From Clitopilus passeckerianus (taxonomy: Eukaryota; Basidiomycota; Agaricomycetes; Agaricales; Entolomataceae), in assembly GCA_944990035.1 (NCBI GenBank), contig CALYLX010000141.1, forward strand, positions 62,001-126,000: DNA of 64,000 nt, given 5' to 3'. The position numbers and the translations under genes were made by a program. Shown here one piece after another: positions 49,703-58,556 of the stretch (the stretch's first letter is position 1; each line of letters begins with the position of its first letter). The notes beneath the pieces were generated by a model, which was given only the letters and a program-made list of their open reading frames with translations, had not been told where the DNA came from and did not search any database.

Positions 49703-49807
49703 ACCAACCGGAAGCTGAATGTGAACAGAGTTCGATGTACCAGCGGGTTGCAGTTGTGTGAAGCTCAGCATTGTGGGCAATAATACAGGAAATACCTGAC
49801 GCATATG

Positions 49808-50052
49808 ACAGATAGTCACAATGGCCTTCATGTCTGCTGTTGCAAAAGCTTACGCCTCCAGTTATTCTACAAACGCCGCTTAGACACTCTTTTCTCCTCT
49901 CCTTGTCATTTGACAATACTGTGACACAGGGCAAGATACGGTCCCGCGTACCACGCCGCTGGTCCACACGGCATTGCGCTTCCGAACTCTGCTCTGGTGG
50001 CGTTGAACCTTAAGCTCAAACCAATACCATCATTGAATCGCTATACATTGAA
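49808..50052 (+). repeat. Duplicated non-coding segment, copy 2 (upstream of F-box-like B)
   Basis: See the matching segment at 47520-47762. This copy ends about 35 bases before the start codon of paralogue B, so it probably contains that gene's promoter and 5' UTR. Confidence 0.7.
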
Positions 50053-50088
50053 CTTTGACTCGGAGGCATCAAGGCACCATTGTCATCC

Positions 50089-52035
50089 ATGTCAGAACGT
50101 AGTTCTGAGTACTGGCTCAGTCTATCCAAATCTTCTGGGCCAATCCTTCGGGGAAGGGCTCATGTCTTTAGCATTTCCGCTATCTTTGAGCATGGAAGTG
50201 TGGCTCAATGGTGGCCAGGCGGCGTCAGGATTATCATTGTCGGCGAAAAGTGGCTACAACATATGAAACTGGTATAGTCTTTCTAGGTTTGTTCTGCATA
50301 TCTCTCACCTAACACACATCGTCAAAGCAAATTACCGACTGCCTCACCTGGTCGACAGATCGGACTTTATCTTCGTCAGAGCTCAATCATCACAAGAGGT
50401 ACCCTCCACCCTCAAAAGGTTCACGTACGTCTCCTGCAGACACAAAAACGCCTATGACAATTGTTCTCGAAGCACAGGGAATCAAAGACATGTACCTGAA
50501 TCTATCGCTCTTCTCTCCTGACGCCAAGGCTGGGGATGGCCCAGACCCCCGACTGACTCATCGACGACTGGGCCCTACGCTTACTCTGTACGATCGCGTG
50601 CATTATCCAAGGATCCAAGCTACCACAGGCGTAATTTTCTGTCACCTCGAGTCCACCCTTCCCGTGATTAGCCACAGCAAAGAATGTCGACGTCCACAAG
50701 GCGGTGGGTCTACGGGAGTTTATAGAGTTACTCGGCATGAAATTAGGGTGTCCCCTATACCCTACGAGCGCCGCGATGGGAAAGATCTTCCACCTAATGT
50801 TACCACACGGATCGCCCAATTCATCATTCGGGACCCGCTTCAGCCGTCAGAAGGGTGGCTCCGACAGCTGCTCCAACTTGGGCTTGTCTGCCACGCTTGG
50901 AGGCGTGTTGTCGACTTGTTCTTTTCGGAGCACTCGAAATTCACGGGCGAGGACAAGGAGTCGGACCCCAGACCATTCTGTACCACAAAAGCCAGCATTA
51001 CCTCTGTTTCAGATTCCCTATGCCTTCGACCGGAGAGAGCCTCTCTTATGAGGTTCTTCTCGCTCAAAAACTTCTCGGAACACGCCAAATGGGAAACCCC
51101 TGATTTTGCGCAAGGAAACAAACACCTTAAAGTCCTTAATTCAGCTGCTCATATACTCTCCATTGCGACATCACTAACGGATATCGATCTGCACCTCGTC
51201 TCACCTGCTTTGTATGACAACTACCTCCTTTCCCTGTCGAGAATGCGTCACATCAAGACCTGTGGTGAACTGTCACTTCAAAATCCTGCTGACCCCTTAA
51301 TGGCTGTGACGATCGACGATATCCTGATGTTGCTCACAAAGTGGCCAGGCCTATTGACCTTAGAGCTGACAGATGGCGGGTATGTCATGACAAGTTCATA
51401 TAATTTTAGATTCTTATTGTATGATTTCAAGTCGCAACCATGAGGGAGCCAACGCATCTGGGAGTGAACCCAGCTTAAACAAGCATCAAATTGCCTGCAG
51501 CCTCGAACAACTATCTCTCACACGCTTAGGGTTATCCGGGCAACAGTTCCGACAATTCTTCAATAGCACCAAGTCTCCCCGACTCACTCGCCTAAATCTC
51601 TCCCTTATAACCGGTATATCGAACAATGACTTTTACCTAGCACTTTCCAAAGTCCAAGACTCGCTCCAGACCCTGACGATTAACCGGAGCGAGTTCCCAA
51701 AGATTAACCCGATGGAGGACGACTACGCGCTTGACAGGCTCATGTCTTGCTTCTCATCCCTTACAGATCTTTATATTCGCGATTCCGATTGCTTGAGCTG
51801 GAAATCAATTTCTCAAAAGCGGCGTGTGGCGAAGCCCGACGCTGGTAGCATTATTTGGGTTGAAGATGCCCCACCCATGGTTTTGGCCGATGTAGTTGAA
51901 TCTTTGGAGAAGACGGGTTGGGATGCAATCCTACTTTCGGCCCCACGGGCAGCAGGAACAGATCCAGAGATTCTCAGAAGTGCAAATGAGGTGGCTGATA
52001 GGAGGGGTATTTGCTTTGGTTTGACGATATACTAG
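50089..52035 (+). CDS. F-box-like protein with degenerate LRRs, paralogue B (complete)
   Basis: Best preserved of the three copies. Exon 1 from 50089 reads MSERSSEYWLSLSKSSGPIL, then FSISAIFEHGSVAQWWPGGV, ending EKWLQHMKL at a GTATAG donor. Exon 2 runs QITDCLTWSTDRTLSSSELN, LTLYDRVHYPRIQATTG and FCHLESTLPVISHSKECR. The F-box-like helices are LPPNVTTRIAQFIIRDPLQP and LLQLGLVCHAWRRVVDLFFS, followed by LRPERASLMRFFS and YDNYLLSLSRMRHIK. Exon 3 carries LEQLSLTRLGLSGQQFRQFF and SLTDLYIRDSDCLSWKS, ending RGICFGLTIY. No disabling change was seen. The predicted role is protein-protein recognition in ubiquitin ligase complexes, but the F-box is weak and unproven. Lies just downstream of kelch copy 2, same strand. 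Confidence 0.75.
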
Positions 52036-52771
52036 CCATTACCTGTGCTTTTTACAGGCTGGAATTCAGCTTTGTAGTTTAAACCAGATGTTGAGTGTAA
52101 CCTGTCATTGTAGAGCCTTGAATAAGACATGCTTCGGTTGTGATAGGCCCAAGATAGACCTGTCGAGATTTCCTTCAGCGAGATGCTCACGTCCTTGTCT
52201 CTGAACAGAAAATTATTGTACTCACCTATATCCCTGTGTACATCTTGAGTCCCGGTTTGCGAGGTAGCTGAGTGCCAATAATGTCAACATCTTGGGTCCC
52301 ACTGGCCCAGCCAAGTTTGGCCCGAGAAAGGCTTCCTCAGCTGACGCGTTCGCGTTGTTATGATCTATTTACTTACAAAAGGTCCGGTAAGTCCCGGGCC
52401 GACGACTTAACCAATCTCCGAGTCGCTGGAAATTGGATGTTGAATTTTCTTCCCAGCATCATCGACGACACAGTCTTACAACATACAGCTTTGAAGGAAG
52501 CGAAGGCTACAAACCTGAAACGTCGAGCACAGTCTCACGGCTACTAAACTCCATGATGGCTGACCGCTGCATGAGCCTCGGACTTCACATCATCAACGAC
52601 CATCAGCACCACGTTGACAAGGTGTCACTGATTAACGCTTCTGTGCATCGTGCACCACTGGTCCACCGGTTCGGCGCGAACGGGCTACTAGGGAGGTAGA
52701 TGAGCTGACTTCGGAACAGCCTCTGACTCTTACAAAAGCCTGCCTGACTCGTGTCGGGTGCCTCCCAACTC
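52036..52771. other. Intergenic, no gene recognised
   Basis: Frames at 52272-52547 and 52433-52699 overlap in different phases and have no family resemblance. Probably 3' flank plus promoter of the membrane-protein gene. Confidence 0.45.
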
Positions 52772-54113
52772 ATGTCCCCCGAAGAGGTTGCCATCCTTCG
52801 AGCCTTGGGGAATGACGTTCTCCCCCTGGACATCTGCGACCCAATTATAGCGTCCATCTGTTACGGTATGTTGTATAAGGACCTTCTTACTCCACTGTCT
52901 AACCACTGCGATGATAGGTCTGTCGATCCCAATCATCTGTTACGCTCTTTCGATCTTTTGGTAGGATGATCATCGGTCACATTCACGACAATCCCCATTT
53001 TGATATGTCTTCTACTTCTAGGAAAGAAGGGTTCAGAACTCGCGCTCGCAAAGTCGTCTTTCTGGCATTGACCATCTGCTTCTTGATTGCAACTACAAAC
53101 GTCGTCCTCCGTTCAGTTGCCTTTGCTGGCTACTTACGGGTTCCGGTCTCCTTGGCCCACCAGACTGTGAACGATGTCAGCATCGATGCTAATAAGCGTT
53201 TTGCAAAGCTGTACCAGGCGGGAGAGTTTCTTCAGAATATAGCGGTCGGTATTCCTGGCTTCTTCTATATTGTTGAGACTAATTCCTTGAACGATTTCAG
53301 CTGAATATTAGCGACGCAATCATCATTTGGAGGGCATGGGTGTTATATCTGAACAATGCTTGGTTGATGAGCCTGCCTGTCGTTTTACTATCCGCTTCAG
53401 TTGGTCTGTGTTCCTACACTTTGTAGTCCATTCTATGACTGACGCATTCTTCGCCTTCAAAGCCACGATCTGGACGTTCCGACTCATCAACAGCGGCTGG
53501 GAGGCATGGATACTAGACAAACCAGCCCATTACTCACTCAACCTGGCCAGCAACTACCTTTCGCTGGCAACAAATATCGTGACTGTCATCTTGTACGGCT
53601 GGCGACTCTGGTAAGTCGTGAAATGCCTCGTTTTGGTCTGAGATACTGATGGATAAACAGGCAGTATCGGACAGAAGGCCCAATGAAGATTGTCAAGAGC
53701 CGTACCACTACATCCGTCGAAAGGTGTATGATCCTCCTGTTAGAATCTGGAGTCGCATTTTGTGTTATTCAGGTTCGTGCTCCTATATTCTCGAAAAGCT
53801 GTACTTGAAGCTGACTGCTCAGCAGGCTCTCGCCTTCATCCTAGATACGCTCAACGCGGAGGGTGTCTTATCTATTAGTTCTGCTACACTAGCGGCTCAG
53901 TGCTTCCACCAGATTCTCTACTCACTTTCGGTTCGATCCTCCGTTTCTGATGATCATATGTCCCAACCTCATGCTGTGCTCGTAGACGATCTACCCGACC
54001 CTCGTTTTCGCGCTAGTTCAGTCGCAGAAGTCACTGGAAGACATCTATTATCTACCATCGTTGGTGTCTCGTACCACCGATCAGTCGCGAACCCTGGTTG
54101 GGATTGGGGATAA
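52772..54113 (+). CDS. Multi-pass membrane protein of a basidiomycete-expanded family (member 2)
   Basis: Joined from about seven short exons whose phases match the gene at 16311-17703. It starts MSPEEVAILRALGNDVLPLD and continues GLSIPIICYALSIFW, then KEGFRTRARKVVFLALTICF. The signature LNISDAIIIWRAWVLYLNN follows, then NLASNYLSLATNIVTVIL, the loop QYRTEGPMKIVKSRTT, RCMILLLESGVAFCVI, ALAFILDTLN and AAQCFHQILYSLS. The last frame then runs into a polar tail (LVDDLPDPRFRASS) and stops at 54113. The final helix present in member 1 (AAYPMVVFVAVRTQ) is not found in frame, so this copy may have six helices or a missed last exon. A receptor or transporter role is possible but unproven. It lies directly upstream of the peptide array. 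Confidence 0.72.
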
Positions 54114-54339
54114 TGCCGTAGAGATGTCCGATTTACATCGTTCAAGAGGTTGACTAGGTTGCTGCGGAAACCCTCTACAAACGGATAAGGGGACATTCCT
54201 GGCGGCATTATACTGACCCAGGATACATCTTCGAAGCACAGGGACATCTTGTTATCATCGCCGTCTATTTCGGCGGCTATAAGATGTTGACCCATTGCTG
54301 TTGGGACCCACACAACCTGGCCAGATTACCTTGACATGG

Positions 54340-54678
54340 AAATCCTCCCCACGAGGCGAGGTTATGAGCGCATCGCTATTTGGTAACTTCGCATCATCAG
54401 CGGCTATTTGGACTTGGGGATCGTCGGTTGTCCTGTATATGGGCAATTGGACCTACTTCTCGTATATTCTATGCTCCTCAAGGATTCCCATGGGTGGTAG
54501 AGCTGGAGGTGATAGGACGGTGGCATCGTGAGGTTTGATAGACCCTCTTGTTTTAGGAAGAGGTATATAAACTGGGCGTTGACCCGTGGCAAAATCATAC
54601 ATTGGTTGAACTCCAACCGCCCCCGACTATTCCAATTACCTCTCAACGTTGAACGTTTCAAGCTCGACCTCCAACAAC
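54340..54678 (+). promoter_or_regulatory. Peptide-array promoter block, unit 1
   Basis: A stretch conserved upstream of all three peptide genes: ggggatcgtcggttgtcc (54416), gattcccatggg, gtgataggacgg, then the TATA box TATATAA at 54564-54570, then a 5' leader ending AACAACATGCG at the start codon. The matching blocks lie at 55530-55862 and 56545-56825. Confidence 0.75.
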
Positions 54679-54994
54679 ATGCGATTCCCTATTCTTTCGC
54701 TCGCAGTCATTCTAACCGCAGTCAGTAGCGCACAGGCTGGCCCCATTGCGTATGCTATCTGTGTGTCTGGTAAGGATGTCGCTCTGCTAGTCTGGCACAC
54801 CGTGATCAGACAACTTACGGCTCTCTTTTATATCAGGGTGTAATACCGTAGCTGTACCATGCTACACGGGTGTTGGATGGATTTTTGTCACCTTTTTAGC
54901 CCCTCTTGCTCCTCCCGCCATCATGGCGTGTAATTCGGCCCTTGGTGCATGCCATTTAGCTTGCCTTCCGACCTTAGGCGCACCAACCCCCTAA
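54679..54994 (+). CDS. Small secreted six-cysteine peptide, array copy 1
   Basis: Two exons with an intron from 54770 to about 54838 (GTAAGG donor, TCAG acceptor). The start MRFPILSLAVILTAVSSAQA is a signal peptide. The mature peptide begins GPIAYAICVSGCN and ends LGAPTP, about 63 residues. Its six cysteines have the spacing C-X3-C-X6-C-X22-C-X6-C-X3-C, identical in the two copies downstream, with a hydrophobic Ala/Pro-rich centre (FVTFLAPLAPPAIM). It resembles the family often labelled zygote-specific class V-like in fungal annotations (from memory). This copy is the most divergent in the last third (HLACLPTLG). No prenylation box and no hydrophobin cysteine doublets. Secretion is predicted; function unknown. 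Confidence 0.85.
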
Positions 54995-55168
54995 GCAGCT
55001 CGTCTTAGGCTATCGATTGTCCTTGACAAATGACATGATGTTAGGTCTTTTGAAAGCCTCATACGCACCCGTTGTTCTAACTATATTGTACCTGTCTCCT
55101 AGGTCGCACTGCCTTTCAATGACGCTCTGTACTCTCTCTCGTAACGTGTATACTTTGTAACTTCATTC

Positions 55169-55240
55169 CAGGCTCCTAGAACCAGCCTAAGAACTGGACC
55201 TTCTCCTGAGCACAGGGAGTGGGCCGGTTCTAGGAGCCTG
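55169..55240 (+). repeat. 3' inverted repeat after peptide gene 1
   Basis: Arms of 20 bases at 55169-55188 and 55221-55240 (CAGGCTCCTAGAACCAGCCT and the near reverse complement) pair at 18 positions around a 32-base loop. It lies 175 bases after the stop codon, and the equivalent element follows each of the other two peptide genes. Could be a 3' UTR hairpin or transcription-end element. Confidence 0.85.
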
Positions 55241-55529
55241 ATTTTGTACCCACAATTCAACCATATTGCTCATCCGTGTATTCTTCTCGCATAAGCATAA
55301 GAAGCAGAGAAAGAATACTCTAAGCGCTTGAGCTGTATCCATGTAAGTTTTGCGGAGGTTCAGAATCTAAGATCTATGTCAAAAATATATTTTAGGTATA
55401 CAACTTTATCTATAGTATTCTACGCGACGACGTTTTACAAGTCGGTGGAATCCTGTGGTGGCCTACGCCGTCTGAGAACTGTTGTGCGCTCTACGGGGGA
55501 AATCGTGCATTGCTGGTGCGGAATTCCTC

Positions 55530-55862
55530 CCACACGCGGCGAGGTCATGAGCTCATTTTTATTTCATAACTTTGCATCATTAATACCTGTTTGGACTTGG
55601 GGATCGTCTGTTGTCCTGTATATGGGTAATTGGACCTCCTTCTCGTACATTCCATTCCATTCTCTGGCTCGACTGCGGTGAAAGAATTCCCATGGGTGGT
55701 ACGCATGGGTGTGATAGGACGGCAGCATTGTGACCTTCGATATATCCTCGTTTTAGGAGGAGGTATATAAACTAGGCGTTCGCCCGTGCCATAAGCATAC
55801 ACTGGTTGAACTTCGACCACACCAACTATTTCAATCACCCTTGAACTTTCGACGCTCACAAC
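55530..55862 (+). promoter_or_regulatory. Peptide-array promoter block, unit 2
   Basis: Same block as unit 1: ggggatcgtctgttgtcc, attcccatgggtgg, gtgataggacgg, TATATAA at 55764-55770, then a 5' leader to ACAACATGCG. The stretch from the TATA box through ggcgtt is nearly identical to unit 1. Confidence 0.75.
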
Positions 55863-56174
55863 ATGCGCTTCTCTATCCTCCCTCTGATCGTCGCCCTATC
55901 CGCGGTTGGTAATGTCCACGCCGGCCCTCTCGCATATGCGATTTGCCAGACGGGTGAGCATGTTGTCTCTGCTAACCTTGCTTTAGACGAGTTAACGACT
56001 CTCCTTTTATGAGGTTGTAATGTCCTAGCCGTAGCCTGCTATGCCGCTGCCGGCTTCACGTTTGGAACTGTTGCAGCCCCTGCTGCTCCTCCCGCAATCC
56101 TTGCATGCAATTCCGCGCTTGGCACCTGCTCTGCTGCATGTGCTGCCGTTACCTTGGTTGCTCCCACTCCCTAA
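55863..56174 (+). CDS. Small secreted six-cysteine peptide, array copy 2
   Basis: Signal peptide MRFSILPLIVALSAVGNVHA, one intron after the GPLAYAICQTG segment (GTGAGC donor at about 55954), then CNVLAVACYAAAGFTFGTVA and the last exon to VAPTP. The cysteine spacing is the invariant C-X3-C-X6-C-X22-C-X6-C-X3-C. The two halves are mirror images in spacing, with a Gly/Ala/Pro-rich centre, suggesting two short amphipathic helices stapled in a hairpin. This copy is the closest to a family consensus (GPLAYxICQxGCN...LAPTP style). Predicted to be secreted and disulfide-rich. Function unknown. Confidence 0.88.
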
Positions 56175-56370
56175 GTGGATCCTCCTCAAGTGTGTGCTTT
56201 CCATTGACAAATGACGTGAGTTCTTTATGAACCTCTTGGGTGGCAATCGTTCCAACTACATTATATTATGGCTACCAGGCTTCATTGTTTTCCTCCATCC
56301 TCAGCCTCTGCTGCCTTTCAATGGCAGTCTGTATTACTTCCAGTAACGTGTATATTTTGTAACTTCATAC

Positions 56371-56442
56371 CAGGCTCCTCGAACCAGCCCAGGAACCGGA
56401 ACTTCTCCTGAGCACAGGGAGTGGGCTGGTTCTAGGAACCTG
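56371..56442 (+). repeat. 3' inverted repeat after peptide gene 2
   Basis: Arms 56371-56390 and 56423-56442 pair at 18 of 20 positions with a 32-base loop. The loop shares cttctcctgagcacagggag with unit 1. It lies 197 bases after the stop codon, preceded by the shared taacttcat(a/t)cc. Confidence 0.85.
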
Positions 56443-56544
56443 AGTTATACCCGCAATTTACCACATTGATTCGTCGTGTCATGGAATACAATCACGAAGT
56501 TAAGGAAGCAAGGTCAGGGGTGCACCGTTATTTGATATCGTTGC

Positions 56545-56825
56545 ATCACTGGCGCCTAGAGGATCGTCGGTTGTCCCGTATTTGGGCAATTAGGCCTGCT
56601 TCTTGGACATTCCATGCAATTCTCTGACTCGGCATTGGTGATGGATTCCCATGGCGTGCTAGAGATGGACGTGATAGGACGACAGCACGGCGAAGTCCGG
56701 TGGCAACCTAGGGGTTTATAAACTCCTGGTTTGCCCTTGCTTTGCGCATACCTTGTTGACTCCCGACCACCCCCTCACCGCGCCTCATCAACTCATCGCT
56801 GAACATCTTAAGCTCTACATATAAC
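56545..56825 (+). promoter_or_regulatory. Peptide-array promoter block, unit 3
   Basis: The most diverged of the three: ggatcgtcggttgtcc (56562), gattcccatggcg, gtgataggacga, then a TTTATAAA box at 56715-56722 and the leader to ATAACATGCG. An in-frame stop in this copy shows that the open frame seen across the block in units 1 and 2 is not coding. Confidence 0.65.
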
Positions 56826-57142
56826 ATGCGATTCACAATTGTTTCCCTTGCCATTGCTCTGACCGCCGTCAGTAGCGCACAAGCAGGCCCCCTGTTGTAT
56901 GGTGTTTGCCAAAGTGGTGAGGATGTCGTTCTGCTATTAGGTCCAGCATCACATCAAGGTACTAACTCTCATTTTTATCAGGCTGCAATGCCGTAACTCA
57001 GGCATGCTACACTGGCGCCGGTTACACATTTGGAACTATTTCAGCCCTTGCTGCTCCCCCCGCCATCCTCGCGTGCAATACCGCCCAGGGTCTTTGTGTT
57101 GCCGCTTGCGCTGCGGTCACCTTGGCCGTCCCCACTCCCTAA
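56826..57142 (+). CDS. Small secreted six-cysteine peptide, array copy 3
   Basis: Signal peptide MRFTIVSLAIALTAVSSAQA, then GPLLYGVCQSG, an intron (GTGAGG donor near 56917, ATCAG acceptor near 56982), CNAVTQACYTGAGYTFGTIS, and the last exon ending LAVPTP. The six-cysteine spacing is the same as in copies 1 and 2, and residues around the cysteines (GCN, CYTGAG, APPAILACN) are retained while signal-peptide and loop residues vary. This suggests selection on the mature fold. Intron position and phase are identical in all three, so they arose by tandem duplication of a whole unit of about 1 kb. Confidence 0.88.
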
Positions 57143-57318
57143 GTGGCTTGTCTTAAACCCGTGGCGAATAACGTAAGTCTCTTTGAATGCATCGTAAGAC
57201 TCTTGTTCTAACTGCATTCCATAGTTCTCCTAGATTTCAACTGCCTTTGCTTCATCAACGTTTCCCGTCTTTCGACCGTGATCTGCTATCGTAAACTGGC
57301 TATTCTGTATCTTTATAC

Positions 57319-57376
57319 CAGGCTCCTAGAACCAGCCCACTGCTAGTGCAGTCAGTGGGCTTGTTCTAGGAATCTG
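57319..57376 (+). repeat. 3' inverted repeat after peptide gene 3
   Basis: Arms 57319-57338 and 57357-57376 pair at 17 of 20 positions and are extended inward by ACTG/CAGT, leaving a 10-base loop. It lies 177 bases after the stop. The outer arm CAGGCTCCTAGAACCAGCC is identical to that of unit 1, while the loop is different and shorter. Confidence 0.85.
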
Positions 57377-57944
57377 ACATTTTTATAACTTTGAAATGAC
57401 GACTCAATCATATTGCTTTGGAATGTCCATAAAATTATGAGTGAGAACCTGAGATGCAGTTACCGTTCACATAGAATTAGATGTTAGCGACACAATTCGC
57501 CTTGTGTTTGAAATCACTGAGAAATTATGATATATTTTTCGACTTTACGACGCATATAGTCACACCGCTTAAACTTGCGCGTCTTCACATGCTTGAAGAG
57601 GCTGTAGTTCCCCTGTTCCGAGAAAGCGCGAACACGACACGGCAAAATCAGTCTCTCGCCCCTGGTTTGAGTAGATTATTCTTCGTCTCTTCGACGACGG
57701 CTTTGGAAGGGTAGGGGTATGCACCACGGCCCATTGTACCTGGCAGCATACGAAAACTCAACTAACTATCTTCAGGAATAAAGTTGGAGAAATAGACCTA
57801 ACGGATACAAAATAATGCTACCATAGCGTGCGGCCATCCGGTACACCAACCTGATTTTCCCCTTTGGAGAGGGATCCTCCTGGTTGGCGAGAGCTTGTCG
57901 GGCCTTGGCCATGGTCAGCTTGGGAATTCTTGAGGCAATTGTGA
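57377..57944. other. Gene-poor flank of the peptide array
   Basis: No fourth peptide unit and no inverted repeat are found beyond 57376. A short plus frame at 57481-57714 has no recognisable features. Confidence 0.5.
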
Positions 57945-58337
57945 TTACGGAGATGACCCGCCTGTCGATGTCTTCTCATTCGAACTAGTAAAGCAACCTT
58001 GATCAGGCTCAGCCATGGAGATGACTCCAGTATACGCCAGCAACTGGGCCAGGGATAGTAAAAGGCTTCGAGGCTCGCCTAGAGCACCGATGAGTAGCAT
58101 AGTGATAGAGCCCCTTCCCGCAGACCAGATGAAGTCATTCAGTAGGATACGGGAAGCTAGCAGATAGGATGCCCATACATGGGTTTTACAGAGAGTTTGG
58201 ACCCATCCACGACCAGGATGATGATCGATGATCACTGGACTGGTTGTGGTGGGCACCGCAACTTGAACCTTCGCCTTGGTATCGTCAAGGAGTTGCTCCT
58301 GGATCGCCCCCGCCGGCGTCGACGTTTGAATTGACAA
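57945..58337 (-). CDS. Hypothetical protein, 130 residues
   Basis: Not recognised. A single minus frame with a hydrophobic middle (SITMLLIGALGEPRSLLLSL) and a Gly/Ser/Pro end. No neighbouring exon, signal peptide or paralogue was found. It may be a chance frame or a remnant of the same decayed gene as the fragment at 58383-58556. Confidence 0.2.
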   Translation of the reverse strand: MSIQTSTPAGAIQEQLLDDTKAKVQVAVPTTTSPVIIDHHPGRGWVQTLCKTHVWASYLLASRILLNDFIWSAGRGSITMLLIGALGEPRSLLLSLAQLLAYTGVISMAEPDQGCFTSSNEKTSTGGSSP

Positions 58338-58382
58338 CCTTCACTTGGGTTTCTTCGTATCCTAGCCACCTCAGGTCACCAG

Positions 58383-58556
58383 AGACCACCGTATCTTGGA
58401 GAGACCGCGTCAGGTAGAGACACGTCAAAAACATTCTCCCGTTACAATTCGGGCTATGATGGGCGAGAGCGTCCGGAGGTTGGAGGCACTGACAATCAAA
58501 CCTTTGTTCTGGTAAGCTTATAGCCCCACTCTCTGCCGGGCAGCATGTTCATATAC
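58383..58556 (-). pseudogene. Possible remnant of a VIT-domain gene
   Basis: Minus-strand pieces VYEHAARQRVGL (58521-58556) and ENVFDVSLPDAVSPRYGGL (58383-58440) resemble, in order, the (A)xYExAxxxxxxAGL helix and the VRFxLPxxxxxRYG end of VIT domains (the domain found with VWA in many fungal and animal proteins). They lie in different frames with stops between them. Recognition is by eye and weak. Confidence 0.22.

Noticed and set aside
54295..54531. Open frame with TWGSSVVLYMGNWT shared by two units of the peptide array (also 55328-55681)
   Set aside because: The third unit has an in-frame stop at the same place and the stretch lies in the conserved promoter block. Conservation is better explained by regulatory DNA and recent duplication.
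54679..57142. Peptides as hydrophobins or mating pheromone precursors
   Set aside because: Hydrophobins have eight cysteines with adjacent Cys-Cys pairs. Basidiomycete pheromone precursors end in a CaaX box. Neither is present here.
55169..57376. Repeated hairpins as a CRISPR-like array
   Set aside because: Only three copies, spaced about 1 kb apart with genes between, in a eukaryotic genome.
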